From: Bacilli bacterium
GTDB taxonomy: Bacteria; Bacillota_I; Bacilli_A; RFN20; CAG-826
NCBI GenBank assembly: GCA_022653695.1
Contig: JALCSW010000003.1
Coordinates: 1-64,000, forward strand
Reading direction: 5' to 3'
Length of the DNA: 64,000 bases
Part shown: positions 1-8,896 of the stretch, piece by piece
Numbering within the stretch: the first letter of the stretch is position 1
Layout: each line of letters begins with the position of its first letter
Translations under genes and position numbers: made by a program
The notes under the pieces: model-generated
What the model was told of the DNA's origin: nothing
The model's database searches: none
The model's input: the letters and a program-made list of their open reading frames with translations, nothing else

Positions 1-1
1 C

Positions 2-118
2 TGCCTGGGCTATCTGACCCCGAAACAGTACAGGGATGCCCACTTACCCGAAGCGGATGGTTCCAAAACGGCAAAGACGTGTCTCCGTTTGCCGGCGATC
101 GTGTCTACTTATCGTTGA
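2..118 (+). pseudogene. Possible C-terminal fragment of an IS3-like transposase
   Basis: Frame 2 is open from the window edge to a TGA at 116-118 and begins CLGYLTPKQYR. This resembles the LGYLTPxxYR tail found near the C-terminus of IS3-family transposases. If so, an insertion sequence once abutted or interrupted the restriction gene that follows in another frame. Only 38 codons are visible, the similarity is from memory, and the upstream part lies outside the window, so this is a weak call. Confidence 0.25.
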
Positions 119-728
119 CTACTGCACTTCGTCTGGAATTCTTCAAAAAGTTGGTGTATTTTCTAAAGGTTTTGTTTCATTTGACACCCTTGTTTCAACA
201 TATTCGCCATTCGCTAATGGCATAGTTGGAAATTACAAGAATGATTTTAAAGACACAGAATTTCCTGGATCAATAAAGATTTATCGTTACGAAAGAGGTA
301 CTTCTAAACGATACGCATACATTGATCGGAAAAAAATCATTGCCAATCAAGATTGGATTGATAGACATAAGGTATTTGTTTCAAAAGCAGGGGAAGTTTC
401 AGCAAAGTTTAACGGTCTTCCGTTCTATGGCGAGCCAGGGTCGGCTTGCAATGAAACATATCTCGTAGTTGGCCCATTTGAATCAAAAATAGAATGCGAT
501 AACGCCATCAAATATATGAACACCAGCATTTACAAGTTCTTCATTGCTCAGATTAAAAAGACTCAAAATGCAGCCAGAGGAGTTTACCGCTACGTTCCAA
601 TTCAAGACTTTTCGAAAACATCTGATATTGATTGGAGCCAAAGTTTGGATGTTATAAGCAAATCTTTATATAAGAAATATGGTATATCTGATGACGAGGT
701 AGTTTTTATTGAATCGATAGTTCAATAG
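36..728 (+). pseudogene. Truncated Eco57I/type II restriction-modification enzyme, C-terminal part
   Basis: The translated product matches, from about residue 40 onward, the C-terminal specificity region of Eco57I-type restriction-methyltransferases. FPGSIKIYRYERG, GEPGSACNETYLVVGPFES, YRYVPIQDFS and the ending KKYGISDDEVVFIESIVQ are typical of that family. The methyltransferase and endonuclease domains that normally precede it are absent. A stop codon lies in frame at 15-17 and the first 35 residues look unrelated. The fragment is therefore probably a 5'-truncated remnant, perhaps cut by an insertion at about 100-140. Without the rest of the gene it should have no restriction or methylation activity. 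An alternative is that the window edge plus a frameshift hides an intact gene. Confidence 0.7.
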
Positions 729-817
729 TTCCAAAACAAAAATAAATATTTGAATTCGTAAATATGTAATAAAAACCATAATTTATTGCACCCTATATAT
801 GCTATTATTATTTTAGT

Positions 818-1435
818 ATGGAAATGGATGAGAAACGAATAACTACAGATGATCGGCGGACATTCAAGTACGTCTATCCGTGGCACCACGGCTACATCGA
901 AGTGGAACTTGGCCCCGACGATTTCGAGCTCCGAAAGATAAACCCCCATCAAAGACAGATGGTCATCCTATATTACATAAAGCTACATGACGGCGAGAAG
1001 ATTATGTTCGATGAGGAATTCGCAATCAAACTAGGGACCAAGCAAAGGATCATCCAGTACGATCTGGCTTTCATGGAAAAGAAGGGGTGGGTAAGGATCG
1101 AGCCCACATTTGACAAGAAAGGCCGCAATTCCTACAACCGCTACTGGAACATGGTGAGAAAAGAGGCCTTCGACCATTTCTACGGAATGAAGCCAACCAT
1201 CGCCCGCGTCTACAGCGTGAAGAACTTCCTCGGCCTCAGGAACTGGCATTGGGAAGACTACAAAGTCATCACGGGATACGACGACTCTTACCACACCAAA
1301 TGGGACAAGATAGAGAACTACGACGAACTGAGGTCAAAGAGAAAAGACATTAAACAGACGCTCCACGCCTACGACCTGAGGAAGATTTCGCCATACCTCA
1401 AGAAGCGGCAAAGGCAAAAGCCATCCTCAAAATAG
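818..1435 (+). CDS. Winged-helix-like protein of the mobilizable element
   Basis: This 205-residue protein has no family I can name. Residues of about 40-100 contain a run of predicted helices followed by a KKGWVRIEP strand, which looks like a winged helix-turn-helix (QRQMVILYYIKLHDGEKI, then a recognition segment around GTKQRIIQYDLAFMEKKG). The C-terminus is very basic (KKRQRQK). The position upstream of the relaxase module suggests a replication, copy-control or regulatory role for the element. No clear Shine-Dalgarno precedes ATG 818, and ATG 824 is an alternative start. Confidence 0.5.
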   Translation: MEMDEKRITTDDRRTFKYVYPWHHGYIEVELGPDDFELRKINPHQRQMVILYYIKLHDGEKIMFDEEFAIKLGTKQRIIQYDLAFMEKKGWVRIEPTFDKKGRNSYNRYWNMVRKEAFDHFYGMKPTIARVYSVKNFLGLRNWHWEDYKVITGYDDSYHTKWDKIENYDELRSKRKDIKQTLHAYDLRKISPYLKKRQRQKPSSK

Positions 1436-1588
1436 CCATTATTCACCTTCCGTAAATATTTGCATAAGAAGTTTTTTCGGCTGAAAAAGCGACAGAAAGT
1501 CATTTTCGGCCCATTTTTTATTTGTGAAAATAAAAATTTTTCTTTCGCCGTGATCGGATGTTAAATCGGTAAGTCGGGGAATCGTACT

Positions 1589-1613
1589 AGGGGTAAGGGT
1601 GCAATTCCGTATA
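1589..1613. other. Candidate origin-of-transfer region
   Basis: The non-coding stretch 1440-1660 just upstream of the relaxosome genes contains a GGGGTAAGGGTGCAATTCC tract. Read on the minus strand it gives GCACCCTTACCCC, reminiscent of the CCCTTAC nic-adjacent motif in several MOBP/MOBQ origins of transfer. Position relative to the relaxase is the main support. No inverted repeat was firmly identified. Confidence 0.2.
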
Positions 1614-1724
1614 GATAAAATTGGAGAGGCATATTTTAGGCTTTTCAAAGGAGGTGGGGGAAAAATGGGCGGTCTCTCCGGCATAGGTGGGAAGCGCGAG
1701 AGCTTCCAAAAAGGAGGAAGGAAG

Positions 1725-2237
1725 ATGTTTGGATCAAAGAAGAAAGGTACGAGAGACAGGAGCACCCAGCCCCCGATGAAGGATCTTTATCGGAATGGGC
1801 TCAGCAAGCCGGTGGCAGACAAGCTGAGGGTCGTCTATTGGGAGGGCCACGACAAAGGAGAGTGGAAGAACGTCACCCAGATGGTCGACGCCATGGTGGG
1901 GGAGTTCCTCTCGCTCCATGGCCAGGGAGACGCCGCCACGATGGATGCGATGCTGACGATGGTTGCGAAGATGAGCAAGGAGAGCGAAAACGCTTTGCCT
2001 GAGCTTTTGGGCATCGACGGAAAGGCCGACTCCATCAAGGAGGACACCCAGAGGATGATGAGGATACTCTTCTTCGTGGCCAATGGCATCCAAAGGATGC
2101 TGACTGGCGATGACCACGAGAAGGCCAGGGCCGGGTTGCTTGATTATGAGACCAAGCACGCCGATGTCGCCATAGGGACGGTCGATCCGTCCTACTACAA
2201 GGAAAAGGCTGGAGGTGACGGACATGCCATCCCCTAA
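1725..2237 (+). CDS. Putative relaxosome accessory protein upstream of relaxase
   Basis: The ATG at 1725 follows an AAGGAGGAAGG site, so I prefer it to the in-frame ATG at 1665, which also has AAAGGAGGTGG upstream. The product is about 170 residues, starts with a basic stretch (MFGSKKKGTRDR) and is otherwise mostly helical, with no motif I recognise. It overlaps the relaxase start by 14 bp, so the two are probably translationally coupled. Small DNA-binding or helper proteins typically occupy this position in mobilization operons. That role is inferred from context only. Confidence 0.5.
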   Translation: MFGSKKKGTRDRSTQPPMKDLYRNGLSKPVADKLRVVYWEGHDKGEWKNVTQMVDAMVGEFLSLHGQGDAATMDAMLTMVAKMSKESENALPELLGIDGKADSIKEDTQRMMRILFFVANGIQRMLTGDDHEKARAGLLDYETKHADVAIGTVDPSYYKEKAGGDGHAIP

Positions 2238-3456
2238 TATCATCGTGAGGCACGAGTACTTCAAGCCGGGCGACCCGCAAAGAGACTACTACTCATCAAA
2301 CGGCGGTGCCGGGAAGCATGACTTTTTGTCCTATATGGACATCGGCTCAAAAGAGGATGGGAAGTACCTTGATTTCGTCGATTATGAGGGGAACCCCGAG
2401 AAGTCGTCGGGTGTTTTCGGGCCGAATGGTCTCATGGGCCAGGAGGAGGAGGCCAAGGCTAGGGACACGTTAAGAAAAAGCGGCGCCATCGTCCATTCTC
2501 TCGTCATCTCCACCGAGCACAAATTCGGGCTGGATAACCTGAAGGACAGCGGAAAGGCGGAGAGGCTGTTGGCCAAGACGTTCCCGAAGTTTTTGAAGGC
2601 CACCGGCTTCGACGTGGACAACGTCTTCTGGGTGGCGGCCCTCCATGAGAACACGGACAACCGCCACATCCACGTGCTTTTCCTCGAAAGGGAGCCGATA
2701 TACGCCAAGAAGGGTAAGGACGGCTATTTCTACAAATGGAAGGGAAAGCTCGACCCCCTGGCTATGAAGGAATGGAAGGGCGAGATGGAGAAGGAGCTAT
2801 TGCCTAAGCCCATGGGGATATGGGACACCCGCGACAAAGCGGTGGCCGAAGCCAAAAGGGCGGTCCTCGGGGCCAACGACTACATGAATCTGCAAGCGAC
2901 CCTCTCAAAGATATACGATGCCATGCCCGAAGACGGCCGCGTGGGCTATGAGTCGGAGAACATGAAGGGGGTAAGGCCGCTTGTCGACTCCGCCACCGAC
3001 ATCATACTGACCAACAGCTATTTATGGCCATCCATAAAGGAGGCCAGCGCGGCGTGCAAATCCTATGACGACGAGGTCAGGGAAAGATACCAATCATATG
3101 GCGCCTACGCCCCCAGGGAAGAGCTCATATACAGGCTCTACTCGGAGGAGATGTACCGAAGATGCGGTAACGCCATCATCAAGGAACTCATCGACCTCAA
3201 AGGACAGGAAAGGGCCATAAGGAGAAAGTACAAGAACTCCTACGCCGCCAAACATAGCGGCATAGCGACGGTGCTGAATGCCTTCGCCGACTCGGCCAGG
3301 TGGAGCGAGAAATGCGAGGCCGAGGCGAGCCTCACCGTCATCTGGTACAAGATGAAGACCAAGGAATTCGAGATCAAGAAGATGGCGGAATCCGGAGCGA
3401 TATCCCAAGAGGAAGCCTCTGAGGCGGTCGCCAAGATCGAGACGGAGCTGGAATGA
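2224..3456 (+). CDS. MobL/MOBP-type conjugative relaxase
   Basis: The product (about 410 residues) nicks DNA at an origin of transfer and pilots the strand during mobilization. The histidine triad is visible around residues 141-150 as HENTDNRHIHV, matching the HxDTxxxHxHI metal-binding motif of MobL-type relaxases. A preceding HSLVIS strand is also family-like. GGAGGTGA at 2211-2218 sets the ATG at 2224, rather than the GTG at 2215 that falls inside this site. The C-terminal half is helical and charged and has no helicase or primase motif. It sits between an accessory gene and a serine recombinase, as in integrative mobilizable elements of Bacillota. Confidence 0.8.
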   Translation: MPSPNIIVRHEYFKPGDPQRDYYSSNGGAGKHDFLSYMDIGSKEDGKYLDFVDYEGNPEKSSGVFGPNGLMGQEEEAKARDTLRKSGAIVHSLVISTEHKFGLDNLKDSGKAERLLAKTFPKFLKATGFDVDNVFWVAALHENTDNRHIHVLFLEREPIYAKKGKDGYFYKWKGKLDPLAMKEWKGEMEKELLPKPMGIWDTRDKAVAEAKRAVLGANDYMNLQATLSKIYDAMPEDGRVGYESENMKGVRPLVDSATDIILTNSYLWPSIKEASAACKSYDDEVRERYQSYGAYAPREELIYRLYSEEMYRRCGNAIIKELIDLKGQERAIRRKYKNSYAAKHSGIATVLNAFADSARWSEKCEAEASLTVIWYKMKTKEFEIKKMAESGAISQEEASEAVAKIETELE

Positions 3457-3571
3457 GAAAAACCCCAACAAATGCAAAGAGCATAAACGGTTTACTAATA
3501 AACCTTGGTAAACGAAGCGCAACCGGTATGCCCGGTTCGCCAAAAATAAGGAAAGAAAAGGAGGAAGGACT

Positions 3572-3949
3572 ATGACGGAATCATTAGAATACGGAAGGAG
3601 GGGCATTCTCGATATCGAGGTGCCCAAGTCGAGCATGGCGCAGGTAAAGCAGTTCGCCAGGGACATGGAGAAGCCGGTCTTCGACAGCCTGGCGGACCCG
3701 GATTTCCTATGGGAGGTCAACGCCATCATAATGGCGGAGGACGCGACGGAAGCGGCTGAGGAGCATGAGAGGAAATTCCCTCTCAGCCTTTCGGCCTCCC
3801 TGGTGTCTTACCTATACCAGCTGACGAGAAGATACTTGTCGGAAAGCGACGCGGTGCTAAGCGAGGAGCAGGTAATGGCCTCGCTTCTCGCCATCGTGAC
3901 AATCGGGGTCGAATCCAAAAGCGGATCGCTTTCGGGGGCGGCGGCATGA
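3572..3949 (+). CDS. Small acidic protein preceding the serine recombinase
   Basis: A 125-residue protein starting after an AAAGGAGGAAGG site. It is acidic and helical, with no recognised domain. Its stop codon overlaps the recombinase start by four bases (ATGA), so the two are likely co-translated. A role in regulating excision, such as a directionality factor, would suit the location but is only a guess. Confidence 0.55.
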   Translation: MTESLEYGRRGILDIEVPKSSMAQVKQFARDMEKPVFDSLADPDFLWEVNAIIMAEDATEAAEEHERKFPLSLSASLVSYLYQLTRRYLSESDAVLSEEQVMASLLAIVTIGVESKSGSLSGAAA

Positions 3950-5532
3950 GGGTTAGGAAAAAGAAGGTATTCTACGACGACAACAGGCCAGTCAAGAAAT
4001 GCGTGCTCTATCTCCGCTACTCAAGCGAGGGCCAGCGCGAGGAATCCATCGAGGGGCAAAGGCGGGAGAACACCAACTTCTGCAAAAGAAGCGGAATAGA
4101 GATAGTCGGCGAGTACATCGACCGCGCCAAGTCGGCGACCACCGATAACCGCCCCGAGTTCCAGCGGATGGTGAGGGAATCGGAATCGGGGCTCTTCGAC
4201 GCTGTGGTGGTGTGGAGGTTCGACCGCTTCTCCAGAAGCCGGAAGGATTCGGTCGTATATAAGGAGATACTACGCGACAACGGGGTGAGGGTCGTCTCCG
4301 CCACCGAGAAGTCGCTCGATGGTCCTGACTCCATCATCTTCGACGGCTTGGTGGACTCGCTCTCGGAATGGTATTCGGCCGACCTCTCCCAGAAGGTCAA
4401 AAGGGGGCTGACGGAGAACGTCCTCGAAGGGAAATCCATAGGGGCGACGCCGCCTTTGGGCTACACGATAGTTGACCATTACTACAAGATCGACGAGCAC
4501 GAGGCCCCGATAGTGAAGGAGGCTTTCAGACTCTACGTCGACGAGAACAAGTCGCTCCTTTCGATAGCCAAGGGCTTCCAGAAGGCCGGGGTGAAAAGAA
4601 CCTCCGGAAACGAGATAACCCACGTAATGCTGGAGCAGGCCGTCGGGAACGACCGCTACATCGGGATGCTTAGATGCACCGGCGCCGAGAACCCCAACGG
4701 ATTCCCGAGGATCATCGACGGCGAGACGTTCAAAAAGGCCCAAGCCAAAAGGGAGAGGAGGAAACACAGTGGCGGAGCCTTCAAGGCGGACGTTGAATAC
4801 GCCCTCTCGAAGAAGGTCTTTTGCGGTGGGTGTGGGAAGCCGTGGATTGGCCAAAGTGGGACCTCGAAAGTCGGAAGGCTCTATTCCTACTACAAATGCA
4901 ACGGTGTCCTTCACCATGAGGGCTGCACGATGAAGCCGATACCCAAGGATGTTCTAGAGAAAGCTGTTTGCGAGACGGTCCTAAGGGTGGTGGGGAACTC
5001 GACCATCGCCGATGTGGTGAGCGAGAACCTCTACAAGACCCAGGGAACCGATAGTCCGGAGCTGACCGCTGCCAAAGAAAGGCTGGCAGATGTGGAGAAG
5101 CAGAGAAATAACTTTGCCATCGCCATAGGCCAAGGCATCATCACCGGAACCACCAAGGAGAACCTACTAAGGCTCGAAGGGGAGAAGGAGAGGCTGGAGA
5201 ACTCCATCGCGAATGAGAAGACGGCTGAGAAGAACTACACCAAGCGCCAGATCGTGACGGCGATGAGGTTAATCGCCGGCTCGGAGCTTGACAAGGACAT
5301 CAGCCGGAAAGTGGTGGCCGAGAAGTTCGTTGAGAAAGTCATCGTCAGGACCAACAACACGGTGACCATAAACGCGAATATTTTCGGGGCCAAGATCAGC
5401 AAGGACATCCCAATACCTAAAGGCTCCCTTAAAAGTGTTCGCATAGCGCAAGCCATGTCCTGCCAAAATCGAAATATGGCCGTTTCGCACCCACGAAGCG
5501 GTTTTTATTTTGTCAAAAAACAGCTTTTTTAA
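3946..5532 (+). CDS. Large serine recombinase (site-specific integrase)
   Basis: This 528-residue protein has the three-part layout of large serine recombinases. The resolvase-type catalytic domain (about 18-165) carries the nucleophile in YLRYSSEGQ (Ser26) and the arginine-rich segment VVVWRFDRFSRS. The recombinase domain follows (about 175-280, PLGYTIVDHYYKIDEHEAPIV). A zinc ribbon comes next (about 292-326, CGGCGKP...CNGVLHHEGC), then a coiled coil (about 365-420). It should integrate and excise the surrounding element at an attachment site I could not identify. The extreme C-terminus beyond about 495 is Ser/Arg-rich and may be a frame extension. Codon use matches the other genes of the element. 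Confidence 0.9.
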   Translation: MRVRKKKVFYDDNRPVKKCVLYLRYSSEGQREESIEGQRRENTNFCKRSGIEIVGEYIDRAKSATTDNRPEFQRMVRESESGLFDAVVVWRFDRFSRSRKDSVVYKEILRDNGVRVVSATEKSLDGPDSIIFDGLVDSLSEWYSADLSQKVKRGLTENVLEGKSIGATPPLGYTIVDHYYKIDEHEAPIVKEAFRLYVDENKSLLSIAKGFQKAGVKRTSGNEITHVMLEQAVGNDRYIGMLRCTGAENPNGFPRIIDGETFKKAQAKRERRKHSGGAFKADVEYALSKKVFCGGCGKPWIGQSGTSKVGRLYSYYKCNGVLHHEGCTMKPIPKDVLEKAVCETVLRVVGNSTIADVVSENLYKTQGTDSPELTAAKERLADVEKQRNNFAIAIGQGIITGTTKENLLRLEGEKERLENSIANEKTAEKNYTKRQIVTAMRLIAGSELDKDISRKVVAEKFVEKVIVRTNNTVTINANIFGAKISKDIPIPKGSLKSVRIAQAMSCQNRNMAVSHPRSGFYFVKKQLF

Positions 5533-5600
5533 TAAAAAAACAAGCAAAAACGCTAAAAAGTGTGTATCAAAAAAAGGGTTTTCCCTTTCATAAATTTCTT

Positions 5601-5680
5601 GACCTTTTCAGATCAATGGTGACGAGTTCGAGTCAGAGTGGACGAATTAACGTCAAAGGTGACGAATTAGAAGTTGATAA
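5601..5680. repeat. Four imperfect 20-bp direct repeats
   Basis: GAC starts recur at 5601, 5621, 5641 and 5661, exactly 20 bp apart. The shared pattern is GACnnnTTnnnnTCA, with GACGAnTT in the last three copies. Two DNA turns per unit suggests repeated binding sites for one protein, as in the multi-site ends of IS21-type elements or iterons. No transposase gene lies beside it, so this may be an element end left behind. Confidence 0.5.
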
Positions 5681-5899
5681 TCCATCATTTCTATGAAATG
5701 TATGTCATGGGGTGGTTGTGTGAGATGCTTTGTTTTTCGAGATGGATTCGATGGATTTAAAGATTGGATTCAATCAATCGACAAGATTTACATGGTTGTT
5801 CGTTCCTATGACAATACGACATCAGAACAATACAGGGAATCGATAAAGGAAAGAGCGAAAGAAGTCAGAAGGAGAAAAGAGAAACAACAAAAGGCTTTC

Positions 5900-7498
5900 T
5901 CAGTCGTTGCATTTTCTCATTTCCAAGGTACCATCGAATTGCTTTGGCAATGACGGAAGCACATTGTGGCAAACGAAGACGATTGTCATGGGTAGTCCCA
6001 ATATGCTTTCTTGGATGCTGCGATTCGTCATTTCATCTAAGCCAGATGTGATCTCGTCTAGAAGCAAAATCTTTGGTTCATGGTATATAGCCCTTGCGAG
6101 CGCTATTCTTTGAGTCTCGCCGCCACTGCTGGAGTTTAACTCGGGGTCAAGAAGCGTATCCGTCCCTCTTTCCTTAACGAAATCGACCAATCCAGCCAAA
6201 CGAATTGCCTTAGTGAATTTGCCGTCGTCATACGGGGAACCAAAAAGAACGTTCTCCTTCAGAGTGCCTGGGAAAATTCTTGAAGTTTGCTCACAGTAAT
6301 AAACCGCGGATGCCACCGTTTTGAAACTGAGATCGCGGTAATCGTGTCCGCTCGCTTCAATAGTTCCGACATAAGGCTCACCACTATCAGAAAGAAGGCG
6401 GAGCAAGGTACTCTTTCCGCTACCGCTTTCTCCTTCTATGAGGTATTTTTTACCCGGTTCGAATGAATAAGAAAAATGGGAAATGATTTCTTTTTCCCCG
6501 TAGGAAAAGCTGAGATCTTGAACAGAAAGGCGACCATCCAGTTCGATTTTATCCTTCTTAGAGAACTCTTGCGTTGTTAATGTGAGAAGGCTTGCGTTTA
6601 CCGATGACATCCCCTTTATTGAAGATACAGAAGTGGCGAAACTGCTCAATGGATTATAGAGGTTGTTCGCGAGTTGGATGAAAGCAAGAACGGCACCGAA
6701 AGCCAGTCCTCCCTGGGAGGCGATAATTCCTGACCCCACAATGACCGAGATTTGAAGAACCGTTGTCAACAAACTGCTTAAGGATGACACGCCCAAGGAA
6801 AGGCGGGATTGCCTAAAGGCCGCGCGATAGGCTTTCATCGACGAGCGGCTTTCCTTTTCAAAAACATAATCGTATGCGGAAAGGCTCCTCACGACGTCGT
6901 GGCCCTGAAGGAAATTCTGGTATTGGCTTGAAAGATTGGAAAAGGCTTTCTGGATTTCCTCGTTACGAAGATTCATTGGCTTGTTAAAAAAATACGGGAC
7001 AAGAAACACCAAGAAAGAAAAGGCCAACAAGAAAAGTGCGATGGCCCAATTAATGTAAAGGGACATGGCAAGCGCAGCCAAATAAGTCAGTATAAAACCA
7101 GGGAGGGAAAGCATTGGGCCTAGATATTGATTGGCGACACGGGTGCAATCGTTCATGAGAACGGACAGATAAGAGGAAACATTGTTTTCCTGAAATGAGG
7201 CCGTGTTTTTCTCCATCAAGGAGGAAAAAACATCGTCGCTAAGCCGTTTGACTGCCTTGTTGAGGTACCAAGCCACGTAAGAGTTATATCCAAAAAAACA
7301 CGTGATCATTATCACCGCATAGCCAAGCGCCGCCGCCCCATAACCTATGAAGGTGGTTATGTCAAAAGAGTCGGAGGAAATGTTGTTAACTAGGTATTCA
7401 ATGACCAAAGCAATCCCCGCTTCGAGAACGGCGTCAAGAAAAGCGAGAAAAAGGAGAAGGAAATAGAATCCCTTAGACCAATAAAGATACTTTTTCAT
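5900..7498 (-). CDS. ABC exporter (fused membrane and ATPase domains), likely peptide exporter
   Basis: The product (532 residues from the ATG at 7498, with AGAGGA upstream) has an N-terminal domain with about six membrane segments (residues about 10-290). A nucleotide-binding domain follows, with Walker A GESGSGKSTLL, signature SSSGGETQRIALARA and Walker B ILLLDEITSGLDE. It has no peptidase C39 domain, so any leader would have to be removed elsewhere. It overlaps the end of the radical SAM gene by 26 bp, and a short peptide gene lies just upstream. Export of the modified peptide is the simplest role. General lipid or drug export is the alternative. Base composition is clearly more AT-rich than in the core genes. 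Confidence 0.85.
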   Translation of the reverse strand: MKKYLYWSKGFYFLLLFLAFLDAVLEAGIALVIEYLVNNISSDSFDITTFIGYGAAALGYAVIMITCFFGYNSYVAWYLNKAVKRLSDDVFSSLMEKNTASFQENNVSSYLSVLMNDCTRVANQYLGPMLSLPGFILTYLAALAMSLYINWAIALFLLAFSFLVFLVPYFFNKPMNLRNEEIQKAFSNLSSQYQNFLQGHDVVRSLSAYDYVFEKESRSSMKAYRAAFRQSRLSLGVSSLSSLLTTVLQISVIVGSGIIASQGGLAFGAVLAFIQLANNLYNPLSSFATSVSSIKGMSSVNASLLTLTTQEFSKKDKIELDGRLSVQDLSFSYGEKEIISHFSYSFEPGKKYLIEGESGSGKSTLLRLLSDSGEPYVGTIEASGHDYRDLSFKTVASAVYYCEQTSRIFPGTLKENVLFGSPYDDGKFTKAIRLAGLVDFVKERGTDTLLDPELNSSSGGETQRIALARAIYHEPKILLLDEITSGLDEMTNRSIQESILGLPMTIVFVCHNVLPSLPKQFDGTLEMRKCND

Positions 7499-8705
7499 GA
7501 AGCAGTTCCTCTGCATAGCATTGGTAAAAACCTATAACGCCTTGTCGCATTGCCTCACAGATCTTTTCGCCCCTCTCAGCGTTCCTGCATTGTTGGCCAA
7601 AGCATTTCGGATATAGCAAACAATCGTCATCGGGGCAATTTTTTCTGGCTTCTGGATCTTCGGATAGGCAATCTTCGATTTTTCCCTCCCCCATCATCTT
7701 TATCGTGCAATCGCCTATGCTGCCATCGGGATAAACGACGAATTTGCCTGGATGCCCAAATTGGCAAAAGAAACCTTCCGTATTAACGGAATCCATCAAG
7801 GCTGAATGCAAGCCCTTTCGTAATACTGGCTCATTTAACGAAAAAATGTTTAAACTTTTTGCCATGCATGATTTTCCGAGATTTTTCCAATCACTAACTG
7901 GGTAAAAAAGGAGCGAAAACCGTTTATCGTTTCCAAAGTTGTCATTGAAAACATCGCAAAACGGATCTATTACGGCCTGATCGCTGACGTTGCATCTTAC
8001 GATCATGGTAAACGGTTCTGGGATCTTATGTAATGTTAGAAGGTTTCTCATGATTATGTCGAATGTGCCACCACCATCGGGCCGGAGCCGACTAATGTCA
8101 TTCATTTCCTTTGGCCCGTCAACGGTCACTTGGAACGAAGTCACGCCGCAATCGACAAGGCTACGCGAGGTAGGTCCGTCCAATAAGGTGCCATTCGTGG
8201 TAATGCCTGATTTGAAGATGTGCGAACAGGAATTTTGATACTCCTTCATTTCCGAAGAGAAAGAAAGGACCCTCTCCTTATTCAACAACGGTTCTCCCCC
8301 GAACCAAGAAATAAAAAGGATTTGCGGAGACAGCTCTTTGATTTTTCTCTCAAGCCTGATGTACGTATCATCCCCCGTTGTCGGCCCATCGTGACGTTCG
8401 TAGCAATACGGACACCTTAAATTGCAACGCAAACTAGTGAATATGCAAACGTCTAATAAATCCTTTCCATGGAACAAGGCGCGTTCCTTGTCCAAAAGGA
8501 AGGCGTTCTCGAAAGTGTGGTCTCTCAGGAAATGGTGAGAGCGCAAAAACCCTTCTATTTCTTCGTCTTTTGATCCATTTATGGCATTGGCCAACCTGAG
8601 AGAATGCTCTTGGTCAAATCTAACGACGGAGTTTGTCATCGTATTGATTAAAAGACATCCGTTTTTGGTGGATTTGAATATTAAAGAATATTTGGCAAAC
8701 TCCAT
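7473..8705 (-). CDS. Radical SAM/SPASM peptide-modifying enzyme
   Basis: A 410-residue protein with an N-terminal region of about 85 residues (a candidate peptide-recognition segment). The radical SAM core follows, with CX3CX2C at residues 94-101 (CNLRCPYC), WFGGEPLL and ITTNGTLL. A C-terminal SPASM-like region has many cysteines (CTIKMMGE, NCPDDDCLLYPKCFGQQC, KIC) for auxiliary Fe-S clusters. Enzymes of this shape install thioether or C-C crosslinks in short peptides. The gene starts only six bases after the 34-codon Cys-containing peptide ORF and precedes an ABC exporter. I infer that it modifies that peptide. An anaerobic sulfatase-maturase role is less likely because no sulfatase is nearby. 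Confidence 0.88.
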   Translation of the reverse strand: MEFAKYSLIFKSTKNGCLLINTMTNSVVRFDQEHSLRLANAINGSKDEEIEGFLRSHHFLRDHTFENAFLLDKERALFHGKDLLDVCIFTSLRCNLRCPYCYERHDGPTTGDDTYIRLERKIKELSPQILFISWFGGEPLLNKERVLSFSSEMKEYQNSCSHIFKSGITTNGTLLDGPTSRSLVDCGVTSFQVTVDGPKEMNDISRLRPDGGGTFDIIMRNLLTLHKIPEPFTMIVRCNVSDQAVIDPFCDVFNDNFGNDKRFSLLFYPVSDWKNLGKSCMAKSLNIFSLNEPVLRKGLHSALMDSVNTEGFFCQFGHPGKFVVYPDGSIGDCTIKMMGEGKIEDCLSEDPEARKNCPDDDCLLYPKCFGQQCRNAERGEKICEAMRQGVIGFYQCYAEELLHEKVSLLV

Positions 8706-8711
8706 ACGTTA

Positions 8712-8816
8712 TCAGCTCCCGCACCCAAGGTAATTGAGCACGCACTTCTTCTGGCAAGCAATGATGTTAATGCTTTCGGTGAAGAGGCCGTCGTATCCTT
8801 CGACAACTATTTCCAC
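8712..8816 (-). CDS. Candidate RiPP precursor peptide (34 aa, CX3CX6C)
   Basis: Reading the minus strand, AAAGGAGGT at about 8824-8832 is followed eight bases later by GTG 8816, which opens a 34-codon frame ending TGA at 8712. The N-terminal part contains VEGYDGLF. The C-terminal part holds three cysteines (Cys21, Cys25, Cys32) in ACQKKC and YLGCGS. The same frame extends upstream to ATG 8840 (43 aa) and ATG 8876 (54 aa), but neither has a ribosome site. The EGY plus C-terminal Cys layout recalls Cys-rich peptides paired with SPASM enzymes, such as the Clo7bot type (from memory). The radical SAM gene begins six bases downstream. The peptide is too short for standard ORF thresholds. Confidence 0.65.
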   Translation of the reverse strand: MEIVVEGYDGLFTESINIIACQKKCVLNYLGCGS

Positions 8817-8896
8817 GGGTTTTACCTCCTTTGTCGGCATCATAAAACCAATACCAAAGATGAGGTCAAGCACCATTAACGATGGATTCTGAAGAA

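Larger units (their letters stand above)
729..5600 (+). mobile_element. Mobilizable element with MobL-type relaxase and large serine recombinase
   Basis: Five same-strand genes form a compact module: winged-helix protein, relaxosome-type accessory, relaxase, small acidic protein and large serine recombinase. All favour AGG/AGA arginine codons, unlike the CGN-using chromosome further right. No coupling protein or type IV secretion genes are visible, so transfer would need a helper (inference). The left limit is set after the truncated restriction gene and the right limit after the recombinase. No flanking duplication was recognised, so both ends are approximate. Confidence 0.6.

Noticed and set aside
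5693-5953. 86-codon plus-strand frame between the recombinase and the exporter
   Set aside because: It overlaps the end of the exporter gene, lacks a convincing ribosome site and has no recognisable content.
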